Assembly (NCBI GenBank): GCA_029204225.1
Contig: CM055104.1
Location: 21,175,761-21,239,760, forward strand
DNA: 64,000 nt
Origin: Diphasiastrum complanatum
Taxonomy: Eukaryota; Streptophyta; Lycopodiopsida; Lycopodiales; Lycopodiaceae
Direction: 5' to 3'
In this document: positions 11,826 to 24,070 of the stretch, piece after piece
Position numbering within the stretch: position 1 is the stretch's first letter
Layout of the letters: each line of letters opens with the position of its first letter
Notes under the pieces: model-generated
Databases searched by the model: none
What the model was told of the DNA's origin: nothing
The model's input: the letters and a program-made list of their open reading frames with translations, nothing else
Translations under genes and position numbers: made by a program

Positions 11826-12740
11826 TCAGGATATTATCAAACAATAATCTATCTTTAACAAAATCAGTTTGGCTTTTGGAAAGGTGAGAGAGGGGGAGAG
11901 AACAATCCTCTTAGCAATAGCTTTCGCTATGACGTTATAAGAGGTGTTCAACATAGTAAGTGGATGATAGTCAAAGATCTTAGTGGGAAACTCAATTTTA
12001 AACAGAGGGACCACCAATAGTCCACCAGTGAGCTAGAAAGAAGTCAGGGGTGACACCGTCAGGACCAAGGATTTTATTTCTATTAAGATATTTAAGGTCA
12101 GAGTAGAGCTATTCTAAAATAAGAGGAGAAAAAAGAAAATTGGCATCTTCTGGTGATAAAGGAAAGGTGAAGAAAAAATAAAGGGGAATGTCTTGCTTGT
12201 CAGTCTTTGGGGGAGAAACAAGGTTAAACAAAAGTAAGAAGTGGTTGGAAAAAGAAGAGCAGATGGTTTTAGGAGAGGGGAGGGAGCAACCATTTATATT
12301 GAGGCCACAAGATTCTTCTCCCCTATGTTGGGTTTTGAGTTTCTTAAAGAAGAATGTTGAGGGAAGGTCTACTTCCCATAGCTAGTTGAGGTGGGTTCTC
12401 TTGCGAAGGATAGCAGCTTTGGAGTTTTTCTAAGGGAGGCTGAAGTACTCACTAGTCTCCCCTGATGGCGGATGACGGAATATGAGCATTCAATAATATC
12501 CTCTAGATTCGTACAAGAGGAGATTGCAGAAGAAATTACAGGGTGAAGAGTTCTATTCCAAATCAAATTGTTCATAATATAGACCAAATGGTATTAAAGG
12601 TTTTTGGAATGGAAGAGATTGAAGTGGAGGGCAACTAGTAGGTGATCAGAAAGGGGAAAAGAAGAGATGGTGCTACAAAATGTGAAATTTCAGAGAAAAG
12701 GAATCATTTTGATCTACAAATGATCAATAAGAGTGATTGG
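11826..12740 (-). pseudogene. L1-type LINE fragment: endonuclease end and RT start
   Basis: The minus strand reads PLSDHLLVALHF near 12630, where SDH is the terminal catalytic motif of APE-type LINE endonucleases. A long linker follows, then LGPDGVTPDFFLAHWW (12080-12030) and VVPLFKIEFPTKI...YHPLTMLNTSYNVIAKAIAKRI (12015-11890), matching the GPDG and RPISLLN blocks of LINE reverse transcriptase. Several frames are used. It ends abruptly at the copia start at 11825. The RT catalytic YADD region is missing. Confidence 0.75.
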
Positions 12741-13389
12741 TAGCTCGAAAACTTGATCCATATCAAGACTAGCATCCAATTCTAGCTTCTACTTGACAAT
12801 TTCTATTGATCCAAGCAAGAACAATCAAATATAATGATCCAAAGGCTTCACACGTATGAAGTGACAGCAAGTGTACGGCCTGATAACATCAAATAAGTTT
12901 ACTAAAGAAATACAAGGATTCATCCACAAAGAATTAGCTTAAGAGAGTGAAAACACCAAGGTTGCTCCCAAATCAATGTTTCTCATCATTAACCTCACAA
13001 TGGATCCATCATGGATCAAGTACATGATCATCATAATCTCTCTCTAGGCTACTTCTCATTGTACTCATCCATATCCATTTTGGATAAGATCTACTAATTT
13101 GCCACATCACCATTGGTGGTTAGTGTTGACCTTTTAGATTCCTACAATCTAGGAAATAACTCCTACAATTTAGGAGATTTGACATTTGACTCATAAATTC
13201 TAAGCACAATGGATCTGAATATTATGAGTGACATTTCACACATGTGGACAAGTCCTCAAACGTGTGAATCCACATACATATCAAAGAAATTGCATTTACA
13301 AGGTGAGCCTTTGGCAAGGCTTTAGTATCTAAAGAAGATACATGTTGTAACTTGATCTCCTAAGAGAAATGACTTGGTTTGCAAGAACC
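12741..13389. other. non-coding spacer
   Basis: I see no coding signal, no primer site and no clear LTR ends here. The sequence is AT-rich and probably decayed repeat DNA. Confidence 0.4.
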
Positions 13390-14350
13390 TCTTTGCCACT
13401 AGCCTTGCCTTATATTTGTTGATGCTTCCATCTTGGTTGTACTTCAAACTATAGATCCATTTGCACTCAAGTGGTCTTCTTCCATGAGGAAGATCCACAT
13501 GCTTCCATGTATGATTCTCCATAAGAGCATCATACTCATTTTGCATGGCATCCCTCCTCCTTGTGACTCCATAGAATCTTCAAAGCAACTCGGCTCATCA
13601 AGTATAGATGTTAGAAAAGTATAGGAGGTAAGAGAATTAAGATCTTTCCTTTGTTCACCTTTGTCAACATAGGTGAGCCTTGATGGCTCGGCCTTCCTTC
13701 TTGTAGATCTTCTTGGAGCACTCAGGTCTTGAGGTGGATCCTCAAGATCTTGATCACATGTAGGCTCCTCCTTAAATCTTGCAAAATCCTTGACATAAGA
13801 TGGATTTGTAACACTTTCATTCATCTTGTAGTAGTTACTTTCAACAAATGTAACATCTCTACTCACTGAAATCTTTTTAGTAATAGGATTATAGACGCTA
13901 TATCCCTTGCTATTTTCACCATAACCAACTAAGATTCCTTTTATGAATATAAGATCATCCTTCTTTCTTGTATCTAATGATTGAAAAATATAGCAAGTAG
14001 ATCCAAAGATTCTAAAATCTTTGAGATTTGGCTTCTTACCAAATAGAGCCTCATAAGATGTTATACCTCCAATGGGCTTACATGGCAATCTACTACATAA
14101 GTAATTTGCACAAATAATCGCCACTCCCCAAAATGACTTAGGTAGATATGAATCTAGTCTTAAAGCTTTTGCACACTCACAAAGAGTTCTATTCATTCTC
14201 TCGACTATACCATTTTTGTTGAGGACTATAAGTACATATAAGCTCTCTTTTAATACCATTGGATTTACAAAACTCTATCATCTTAGTGGAGATATACTCT
14301 CCACCATTATCACTTCTCAATACTTCTACTTTATCTAGAGTAGTCATCAA
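13322..14350 (-). pseudogene. copia integrase C-terminus/RT N-terminus fragment
   Basis: From 14345 leftward: VEVLRSDNGGEYIS, then after a frameshift NGIVERMNRTLCECAKALRL (integrase core), the C-terminal GILVGYGENSKGYSVYNP, a linker, and after another frameshift the RT N-terminus MQNEYDALMENHTWKHVDLP with KWIYSLKYNQDGSINKYKAR. Copia homology stops at about 13390 after LVAK. The catalytic RT palm is absent. The normal GVAERKNR box is changed to GIVERMNR. Confidence 0.8.
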
Positions 14351-14920
14351 TAAAGAACTAAATCTCAAAATCGTTAATGAGAAATTTTTGTTCGTACAAA
14401 CAAAAAGTGTCGATTTTATTATTTCACAAGCTATTTGGCTTTAGTATTTACATTTTCATCATCTACCTAATGTGTGTAATAAACATATATGAAATATAAT
14501 TATAAAACATTATGAACCTCAATACATATTCATTTCGTGTCAATCACAATTGGATTACCGTGTTATAATATATGGAACAAGCCCGTTTAAGGCAAAGAAG
14601 ATGTATAAAGATTCCTAACAATTCAATATGATGTAGGTGTAATGAATCATATCTATCCTTTACCGAGTATACTCTAGCAATACACATTAGGCTATAGTAG
14701 ATTCAAAATTAAGTAAGTCAATAGAAGAAATGCTACCTTTAAGGAGTTACTAGACAATTTCCTTAGCACATTAAGTAATGGTATGTTCAACTTCAACTAA
14801 AGTTTATCGAACTGATACAAAGCTTTCTTCTATGTCCTTGTTATCGTATTACATTGAGATTTTAAAAAAACCCACTAAAAAACAATGAAATTGAAGCTAT
14901 TGCACACTAAAAAATGTCAA

Positions 14921-15030
14921 CACATCATAAATGTTTACGTTTATCAAGAGCTCATAGTGAAGTTCACATCTATTGTTTGACACATCATAAATGTTTACAT
15001 TTATCAAGAGCTCATAGTGAAGTTCACATT
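14921..15030. repeat. tandem duplication, period 60 bp
   Basis: The block starting CACATCATAAATGTTTAC at 14921 recurs at 14981 over about 50 bases with one visible mismatch (ACGT versus ACAT). The two units are separated by a short unmatched linker. Confidence 0.85.
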
Positions 15031-18019
15031 GTTTTTTCTTATTCATCTTAAGGTATATTGATAAGACATGGCGGAAAGAGTTTGCCAAAGGGCTTCCAAT
15101 GACATTCAAGCAACACTTTATAGCACATAACTTTGAATCTCAACACCATTGCAAATTGAAAACCTTTTGATGGCCATGTTGTGTTCATAAAAGAATATTC
15201 AAAGTAGGTAGCCTTCATTAGAAAACTTCGAAGTAATGTGCGATCACATTCCAAACAAAGGATAATTTGTTTAGCATCCCTACACCTTTTGACAAATTGA
15301 CTAGGAGTTACCTTCAATTTGATTACTCTTATTTTTTAAGTGCCATTTAGTATGTATATAAGCATGTCTATGAAAGGATGTGCTAAGACTAGTTAGTGAG
15401 ATATAAATTTCCAAAATATAGTCAAAATGTGTGCATTTTCTTGCAACCTGCAGTCAATTTAAACTGAAAACCATCAAACTGTGAAATAGACATCATGGAG
15501 TCTACAACAATGACCATCTTTAAGATATATTCTTCTGTAGACATCACTGAAATGAAACATGATAAAGGACACATGATCGAATTATAAGTCATCTTGCAAA
15601 AAGGTACATATCCAAAGTATCATATTCCTTGCCATCCTTCGAAAGACCCCAAGGATATTGAATTCATCAACTTAAAGGAAAAAGAAAGACTCAATCAATC
15701 AACAATCTTTCATTCCATTATGTTTCATATGAACTAACATTCAATTCAAAGCTCAATGCTTAGATTGAAGGTTTGCAGAATGAAAATGAATGCCTTTCCT
15801 ACAAAAGAATCCCTCTTTTGACTCGCTTTGCCACAGATTAGGTCGCAAATTGAAAGAAGAAAAGTGAGATGCAACCTAATGTACCCACTAGCTCCAGCAA
15901 TGCATATTTCAACGTATCCAAGTACTAAGCACAAGCTATGATAGAACAAATCCCTACAAAACCCCATTATTCCGTCAAACACAATGGGATGTAGCTCACC
16001 CTAATGAAAGAGACTTTAAATGCGTAGGAAATTTGCATATTTTAACCATAGCTCCATAAAAAGCATTCCAATTCTTACCTTAAACTTGATCCTCAAAATT
16101 AATGTCTAGGTCGAATACTACGTCACTAGGCGCAATTGCACGTTGAATTCCATGAAGATATGGACGATAGACTCCTTCAGATTCCAGGATTGCCAATGCC
16201 TCCACAAGGTCATATAGATCATAGTTACAACTGAAAACTAAACTGAATCATGCATGATGCCACAACTGTGGCAAAAGAGCCATGATCAAAGGCTTGAGGC
16301 CTGCTAAAAATCAGCATCCATTTCAATATACACCAATGTTTGCATGCTTTCTGCATCCCTCGACAATAGGTCAGAAAACCTGAGCCCTACCAGAAATTCT
16401 GAAGTTCACACAAAAACCTCATACCTAAAGAAGGACAGTCAAATACCCGGTTTCATATTTGAAGCAAACTGCTCTTTCATTTCCCTTTCCACATGGCCAA
16501 GCAACATTGTGAATACTGCAGCCAAGTAATCATAAATGTTCACGACTAAGTCCGGAAGTAAAACCTCTTAAGACAAATGTTTTTGAATCATTGACTATTC
16601 TACCAAACAGCGTAGTGTTTTGGATGATAAAACTAAGGCTCAACTGTTAACCTAACCATATAATTTACTCAAATGCAGTGTAAAACTTTCTCGGAAGTTA
16701 ATTGAATGAACAAGATATGGATTATCAACTGATTTCAAACATCTCACAAATTAGCAACTGGTGCATGCAAAACCAATTCACCTGAATGTGCCTCATGTTG
16801 AGGCCAACTCTACAGATTTTATATACATATGGCCATCAATGCTTTATACTTTCAGCTCACTCCGTTCATTCGGGTAAATGAAAATCTCCATATCGTTAGA
16901 ATGTAAATCTCTTTTTCATTCTACCATGTACATGCACACCCATGGCTTAATTTCAATTCACTATTCGTTTGTGCAACCATGCAAAAGTCATCTGTTAACC
17001 ATTATGGTCAAAAGTCATTCGTTAATTAATGTCCTGTCACTCTAGTAGAAGATCGACGGAGAACCTAATAGTTCTACCATAGACCACCACCATAGGTAGG
17101 TTAGAGGAGGTCGGGGATAGCTATACATACCCCCAACCCTAGCTAGGAGTAATTTGCTGTAGACATAGGTGAGTCAACCCATATTAGTTATAATTACAAG
17201 AAAGTTCAGCTCTACACAAGCTATTGTGTTTGTTGTCTTGATTCTTAATTTATAATTCATTGTTCATATTGAATATGAATTAAGTCATGTTCTTAAGTCT
17301 GCAGGATCAATGTGCATGTTAGATAGCATACACGTATCAGTATTCTTCCACTCTATTAAAGACCTTTCGGTGCCTGTGTGCTAGAAATCACCATAGCTAC
17401 TCATGAAAGGTACTCTAACCATCATATCTCGCAAAGAGAGACTAGGCCTTACACTGAGAGAGATGAAGGAGTTTCTTGAAAGATGCTAGAAAGCACATTG
17501 TATTGTGAAAGATACTCCCCACACACTAGAGAAGTTAAAGGCCAAAAAGAAAATTGGGACATCTTAAGAACCTTGTTTGATTAATCTAGACTAGTCAAAG
17601 ATGTGAATTACAACTTTAAGGTGGTTGCAAAGAGACTCAAACAAGGGACTTGTACAAAATTTATGCATTTAGGCCTAGCCAGCATGCATTTCCCCTCAAG
17701 AGACACCAAGGTATGCACAAAATATCCACTTCATTGATTCCCCTTCAAAGTACATAGCCAGGTCCTATAACACAAACATTAAAGAGCACTCTACAAAGTC
17801 TTCTCCCATCATAGCTGCGTAGTAGTCTATAGAAAAGGTGAGGCATACTAGAAAGGTTCTCCCCTTCTAGTTCCCACGCCCATCCACCTCCCGCACCCAC
17901 CTTACCCCAATTCCTCCTCAGTAGACATGCCACGCGTGTTATCAACCACTTGTTCTTGGCAATATCCTGACACATAGGCTACTGACAAGTGTCACTCGTG
18001 TTTAGGACCAAGTGTCCCC

Positions 18020-18024
18020 TACAC
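18020..18024. repeat. target site duplication TACAC (left copy)
   Basis: TACAC directly precedes the LTR start TGTAGG. The matching copy is at 21833-21837. Confidence 0.9.
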
Positions 18025-18111
18025 TGTAGGAAAGCAAGAGTCAAGTCACCAAGATCTAGTTATCAATCAATCTCCACAGAAAACAAGAGAGAAGAGGCTG
18101 GGCGCCCAACT

Positions 18112-18170
<59 letters not shown>

Positions 18171-18507
18171 CAGCAACAAGAGCAATGGAGAGCAATGCTT
18201 AGCCAAACTGTTAAAATGGAATACACAATGAGCATCTAAGTCTACCTGGATGTGACCAAATGCCAACAAACCCTAAGGTTAACCACTTACTAAATGTAGG
18301 GCCCCCCAAAAGTCAAGATAGGGCCCCTAAACAAAATTAGACCCCTAAGGACCCACGAGTCAATACATGACCAAAATTGGGTCCAACTGAACTTAAGACA
18401 AACTTAAGATGGCCTAAATAACTAAATACCCTTGGTTACACAAATCTCGACCTTTTGGGTCAAAGTAACCTATGGATTAACTTTAGCATAGTCATTTATT
18501 TCTAACA
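18025..18507 (-). repeat. copia 3' LTR with expanded GA microsatellite
   Basis: This 483 bp LTR matches 21390-21832 along its length, with roughly ten substitutions and a few small indels by eye. The main difference is an AG tract of about 54 bp (18115-18168), against about 13 bp in the other LTR. Confidence 0.95.
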
Positions 18508-18517
18508 CCCTCCTTAA
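18508..18517 (-). other. polypurine tract
   Basis: The minus strand reads TTTAAGGAGGG immediately before the LTR start TGTTAG. This is the expected plus-strand priming site. Confidence 0.8.
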
Positions 18518-18544
18518 ATGACAATGCAAAAACTGAAATCTTCA

Positions 18545-21330
18545 CTATGTAACAAAACCAACACGTGGTATCAAATTTAAAGCTTTGCATAAAGCTTCAA
18601 ATCTGACTCTAGGCAACGCCTTAGTGAAGAGGTCTGCAATATTATCCTCCATAGGACAATATTCAAGTAAAATGTCGCCATCATGAAGTCTCTCCCGAAC
18701 AAAGTGATAATGGATCTCAATGTGCTTCGTCCTCGCATGAAAAACAGGATTCCGTGCAATGGCAATAGCACTTTGACTATCACTCAAGATGAGAGTGGCT
18801 GAGGGCTCGCCAAACTTCATGTCAACAAGTAGTCTTCTCACCCATGAACACTCTGTTGTGGCTGAAAATATCGCTCTATATTCTGCCTCACTAGAAGAAG
18901 TAGCAACAGCGGGCTGCTTTTTACTTGACCACGAAATTGCAGAATTTCCATAGAAAAAGCAATGTCCACTTGTAGAGCGTCTAGTGTCTTGATCTCCACC
19001 CCAATCTGAGTCACTAAAACCAACCAAACATGCATCATCACAAGCAGGAAAAACCAGTCCATGACTTCTTGTTCCTTGAAGATATCGAAAGATCCTCTTC
19101 AACGCTATCCAATGTGATGTCATCGGGGCATACATGAATTGACTCATGAGTGAGACACTATAAGAAATGTCCGGTCTTGAATTACATAGATAAATAAGAC
19201 AGCCAATAGCTTGACAATATAAAGTAGTGTCAAATGATTCACCATCACCTTGACTACTTAAATTCAGACCATTCTCCATAGGTGTAGCAACCGGCTTGCA
19301 ATCTTCCATCTTGAACCACTTCAAAATCTGCCCAATGTAGCATTTTTGAAAGATGAAAATTCCAGCCCCTTCTTGTACAGATTCAAGACCAAGATAAAAG
19401 TGCAATAGGCCTAAATCTGAGGCTTCAAACCATACCAAGATCGGGCATCAATCTGCTGCTCATTACTTCCCGTAATAATAATATCATCAACATAAAGCAA
19501 AATAATGATGATATAATCTGAAGTATGCTTGACATAAAGAGTAGATTCGCTAGGACTATTAGTAAACCCTCGATCACGAAAGTAGGCATGTATCTTTTGA
19601 TACCACATCCTCGGAGCTGCCTTCTTGAGAAGACAAACTTTATCTTCTTGGCCTTCAACCAAAAAACCAGCCGGTTGTTGAAGGTACACTTCCTCATTGA
19701 GATCACCATTGAGGAATGTTGTCTTTATGTCAAGTTGCCGCAAACGCCAACCAAAGTGGGCAGCCAAAGAGGTTACTACCGTCACGGTAGTCATCCGAGC
19801 AGTAGGAGAAAAAGTCTCCTCATAGTCAATCCCCTTTTGCTGAGCATAGCCTTTGGCAACGAGCCTTGCCTTGTACCTTTCAATGGTACCATCTGCCTTA
19901 CACTTGATTTTGTATACCCATTTAGAACCAATTGCCGTCTTCCCATGAGGAAGATCAACAAGAACCCAAATTTGGTTCTTCATAAGTGAGTCATACTCTT
20001 CTTGCATCGCATCCTCCCAACATTTTACTCCCTTGGCCTGCTCATAGAAAACAGGTTCTTCTGCAACATCTCCATGAGATGTAAGAGCAAAATCTGAAAA
20101 ATCAGCGTAGTCCACAAATTTTGTAGAGGCACGCGTCTTTCCATCATAAAATGAACTTACTTTGCTGTCCCGCAAAGTCGACAACAGCCACCGTGGGACT
20201 GTTTTGGGCTGTCCAACAGCCATGTCTCTTCTTACAATTTGCTGTCCAAGATCCTCCGACACCACACTTGGCTGTCCAAGATCTTCCAAAACTGGTCCTT
20301 GCTGTCCAACAGTTCCTGCATGCTGATTATGAGCAACAATGGGCGGTTCTTGATGAACATTAGGCTCTAAACTTGATGAGGTGTTGGGCAGGTCGAAACT
20401 GGTTGATTGCTGCCCCTTATCTCCAGCATTAGAAGATGGTACCAAATCTGGAAAAACTTCAACATTCACACTATGTGGGCTGTCCCCCTTCAAGATATGA
20501 GTTGGGGCCACATCCAATGAATTCTTTTCATCAAAATGCACATCACGACTAACAATAATCTTGTTAGTGCTCAAATTGAACAGCCTATAGCCTTTGCTTT
20601 CACTACTATAGTCAACAAAAGAATTTCACTACTATTGCCAACAAAAATGCATTTAACTCCTTTATCCTCAAGCTTTGTACGAAGTTTATTTGGAACAAAA
20701 GCATAAGCCGTACAACCAAAAATGCGAAAGTGAGAGATTGTAGGCTTCTTTCCATACCAAACTTCATAAGGAGTTAATACTTCCAATGCTTTAGTAGGAC
20801 AACGATTGCTTATGTATGATGCCGTTATAACCGCCTCAGCCCAAAACTTGTGAGGCAGCCCCTTTGCTTCGAGCATGCAAGGGGCCATCTCCATAAGTGT
20901 GCGATTCTTTCGCTCGGCAACACCATTTGTTGAGCGTAGGAGTTGTCATTTGATGTAGAATTCGCTTTTCTCGAAGAAATGCACCGAACATAAATTGATG
21001 TATTTCCCTCCTCGATCGGTGTGTAGGGTCTTCAAAGAATGCCCAAACTGATTTTCCACCATTGCTAGAAAATCTTTGAAACGTTGAAAAACTTCCGATT
21101 TAGCCTTCATAGGATAGATCCATGTAAAACGGGAAAAGTCATCAATAAAAGTCACAAAATAGATGCACTTTCCAATGGATTCGGTCCTCATTGGACCACA
21201 AACATCACTATGAACCAAATCAAATTTATCAAGGACCCTTATAGTTCCATCAATTGGAAAAGGTTTCCTTTGAAACTTTCCAAGTATGCACCCCTCGCAT
21301 ACATGCCCTTCAACAAAAAGTAGAGAAGCC
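18545..21330 (-). pseudogene. copia integrase-RT-RNase H, frame-broken
   Basis: The coding part begins in the integrase zinc region ([19 protein letters not shown], about 21300). It runs through [12 protein letters not shown] and LHTDRGGKY, then breaks where the ERKNR box should be because a base is missing (about 20930). The integrase C-terminus shifts again after CIFVGNSSE (about 20620), where a short internal duplication contains ATAGTAGTGAAA twice. RT (20574-19411) is long and keeps [18 protein letters not shown] and LYVDDIIITG. RNase H (19438-18545) keeps GFSDSDWGGD, SSSEAEYRA, LSDSQSAIAIA and DLFTKALP, after a frame overlap at 19411-19438. Gag and protease are absent. Confidence 0.9.
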
Positions 21331-21377
21331 CCTCTTCTGGTAGGGCGCCAACAAACAAGCTTGCTGCAGATCCGGTA

Positions 21378-21389
21378 GCTCTGATACCA
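21378..21389 (-). other. primer binding site, initiator tRNA-Met type
   Basis: The minus strand reads TGGTATCAGAGC directly after the LTR end. This is the usual plant copia primer site. Confidence 0.9.
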
Positions 21390-21832
21390 TGTAGGAAAGC
21401 AAGAGTCAAGTCACCAAGATCTAGTTATCAATCAATCTCCACAGAAAACAAGAGAGAAGAGGCTGAGCGCCCAACTCTAAGAGAGAGAGAGAAAACAACA
21501 ACAAGAGCAATGGAGAGCAATGCTTAGCCAAACTGTTAAATGGAATACACAATGAGCATCTAAGTACTCTACCTGGATGTGACCAAATGCCACCAAACCC
21601 TAAGGTTAACCACTTACTAAATGTAGAGCACCCCCAAAAGTCAAGATAGGGCCCCTAAACAGAATTAGACCCCTAAGCCACGAGTCAGTACATGACCAAA
21701 ATTGGGTCCAACTGAACTTAAGACAAACTTAAGATGGCCTAAATAACTAAATACCCCTGGTTACACAAATCTCGACCTTTTGGGTCAAAGTAACCTATGG
21801 ATTAACTTTAGCATAGTCATTTATTTCTAACA
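21390..21832 (-). repeat. copia 5' LTR
   Basis: This 443 bp LTR is the partner of 18025-18507. It adjoins the primer site on its inner side and TSD TACAC on its outer side. Confidence 0.95.
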
Positions 21833-21837
21833 TACAC
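21833..21837. repeat. target site duplication TACAC (right copy)
   Basis: TACAC directly follows the LTR end TCTAACA, matching 18020-18024. Confidence 0.9.
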
Positions 21838-22762
21838 AGCATGTGACACATGTCCCATTGACTAGTCAACTCCTTTTATGGGTTTAGCAACAAGACTCAA
21901 TACCCCTTACCAATTACAAGCACATCAACAAGCTCATTAAAACACCATTACTAACATTTTATTACAAAACACCACAAGCAGGTGTGAACCATTTCAGTAT
22001 TACGATTTACAATCTACAAGTCCAACGTGTTCACACTAAGGTATATGACACCAATAATGGTACATGCACAAACATGCATGATTGCAAACATCAACCCCAA
22101 GCAGTCAAAATAAGGGCAAAGACACACCCATATTGATCAAGCTAGTAGACAAGTAAAATGAGATTCACCAACCATGCAAGAGGCACCAACAAAAACTAAG
22201 GCTACCAAAATTTCTACCTTGCACATGACTCACTTCCCATTACATTTGCGAAGTGAAAAGATATTGTTTTACAAGTGAGAGAAACCCATCACATTGCATT
22301 TGGATCATAAATTCATGCAATTAGATCAAAAGTCCACTGCAAAAATCCTTGACCCAGAACTCACTCTCCATCACATACATTCATGAGCGAAAGACCTTTT
22401 GGTCTAAGGGTCAACCTGCATCCATCATCAATTGCATGCGTACCCTTATGGAGATAATTGTGAAGAATTAAAATATTTCTTAATGAAATGAAAGCCTTTC
22501 TATACGATTATGAACTTTTATGATAGCCTTGATTGTTTATTCCATGCACCTAACTTACGTTCTTATATATGCTCATGCAGTCAAGAAATGATTTTATGAC
22601 TCTTTATGACATCAAGATTTGGAAGTGGCTTGCAGTTGGAGAACGTCTATCATCACTTGAGACAAGCTCACATGCTTTGGGAGTCTTCTTGAATCCTTAA
22701 TAAAGGGAATACTATCTCTCTGACTTTTTATGTTCTATGTTTCCCATAGCCTATGATGTTTC
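21838..22762. other. non-coding spacer between copia and gypsy elements
   Basis: No reading frame or repeat structure here is convincing. Confidence 0.4.
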
Positions 22763-23413
22763 TCATAGTGTTCTTCTCTCTTTAGTTGTCCTTTCTAACC
22801 CATGGTCCGAAATAACATGACCAAGGTATAACAACCTCTTATGGAAGAATACACATTTGGACTCCTTGGCAAAAAGCTTCTCTTGTCTAAGTAACTTTAA
22901 GACAGTCCTGAGATGCTCCTCATGCTCCACCAAGGGCTTACTATATGGGAGAATATCATCTGAGTACACTATCACGAACTTTCCCAGATATGGACGAAGA
23001 AGATCATTCATCATCTGCTGGAAAGTTGCTAGAGCGTTTGTCAAGCCAAATGCTAGAACCAGAAACTCATAATGGTCATACCTAGTTCTAAACCCGGTTT
23101 TTTCAACATCATCAGTCTTTATGCAAATCTGATAATAACCTGATCTCAAATCGTTTTTGGTGAAGTACTTTGCACCATGTAATCGATCAACCAGTTCATC
23201 CATTCGCGGCAAAGGATAACGATTTTTAATCATTAACTTATTCAACTTTTTAAAGTCCACACAAAAACGAGTATCTCCGTCTTTTTTATCAACAAGGAGC
23301 ACAAGTGCCCCCCAAGGAGATTTACTAGGCCTTACATGGCCCATATTAAGGTGATCTTGCAGTTGCCTATAAACCTCATCCTCTTCAGTAGTACTCATCC
23401 TATATGGATACAA
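22763..23413 (-). pseudogene. gypsy reverse transcriptase, truncated
   Basis: The sequence has the canonical gypsy blocks: YRMSTTEEDEVYRQL, GHVRPSKSPWGALVLLVDKK, FCVDFKKLNKLMIKNRYPLP, DLRSGYYQICIKTDD, FLVLAFGLTNALATFQQMMN and the catalytic VIVYSDDILPYSK. Both catalytic Asp residues of YxDD are kept. It ends in LYLGHVISDHGLE and then loses homology, so the thumb and RNase H are missing. The upstream linker (23784-23414) is degraded. Confidence 0.9.
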
Positions 23414-24070
23414 TGATATAGGAGAACTACCAGGAATTAGTTTAATACCATGGTCAACACCCCTAGAGGGGGGAGGACCCTCAAGAAGCTGCTCGGGAAA
23501 TACATCGATAAATTCTTGCCTAAGTTTCTAAAAATTTTATCTTCTGGTGGATTTTCTTGCTTTAGGTTATTAGACATTCATTCCATTTGGAGATTTTAAA
23601 ATTGCAAACTACATTCTTCATGGTAAGTAAAATCTTTTAACCAACATAAGTAAGAATTACAATCCACAACATCCATACATTTAACTGTTTCTAAAGTAGA
23701 AAGCATATACGGAGTAGAAATATCAACATTTCCATTTAATTCTATGAAAGAGCCGTTATGTAAGAATGACAAACTGTGAGACATGATTTTTCTTCATAGA
23801 CTCGTTCCTCTCATAGGACCACTCCTTTCCAAGTATTACATCTACCATATCTAGATTCATAATGTGAAAGTCTAATTTATCCTTATAGGCTTGAATCTCA
23901 ATTGGTAGACGTGGGACTATCATGTCCCAAACTTGGCATTCCGCTCATGTTGCCAGTTTCATCGTGTAATGGTGGTCACTTTGCTTTGTTTCCACCCTTA
24001 GCGTTAATAAAATTATGTGTGGAACCATCGTCAAATAAAACTGTTACGGCTTGGCCACCCACAACCCCCT

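Larger units (their letters stand above)
14351..18024. other. 3.7 kb without recognisable genes
   Basis: Only short unsupported reading frames occur here. The only structure I can point to is the tandem duplication at 14921-15030. Nothing resembles a transposase, RT or host exon. Confidence 0.5.
18025..21832 (-). mobile_element. Ty1/copia element with both LTRs and TSD, lacking gag and protease
   Basis: Two LTRs (18025-18507 and 21390-21832) start TGTAGGAAAG and end TCTAACA. They are flanked by the identical 5 bp TACAC at 18020-18024 and 21833-21837. A Met-tRNA primer site adjoins the right LTR and a polypurine tract adjoins the left one, so transcription runs on the minus strand. At 3.8 kb it is shorter than a full copia because gag, protease and part of pre-integrase are gone. 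A close relative lies at 58500-60415. Confidence 0.95.

Noticed and set aside
19525-19989. Plus-strand frame of 154 codons
   Set aside because: Antisense of a well-supported copia RT; the same shadow appears over the sister copy at 59967-60386.
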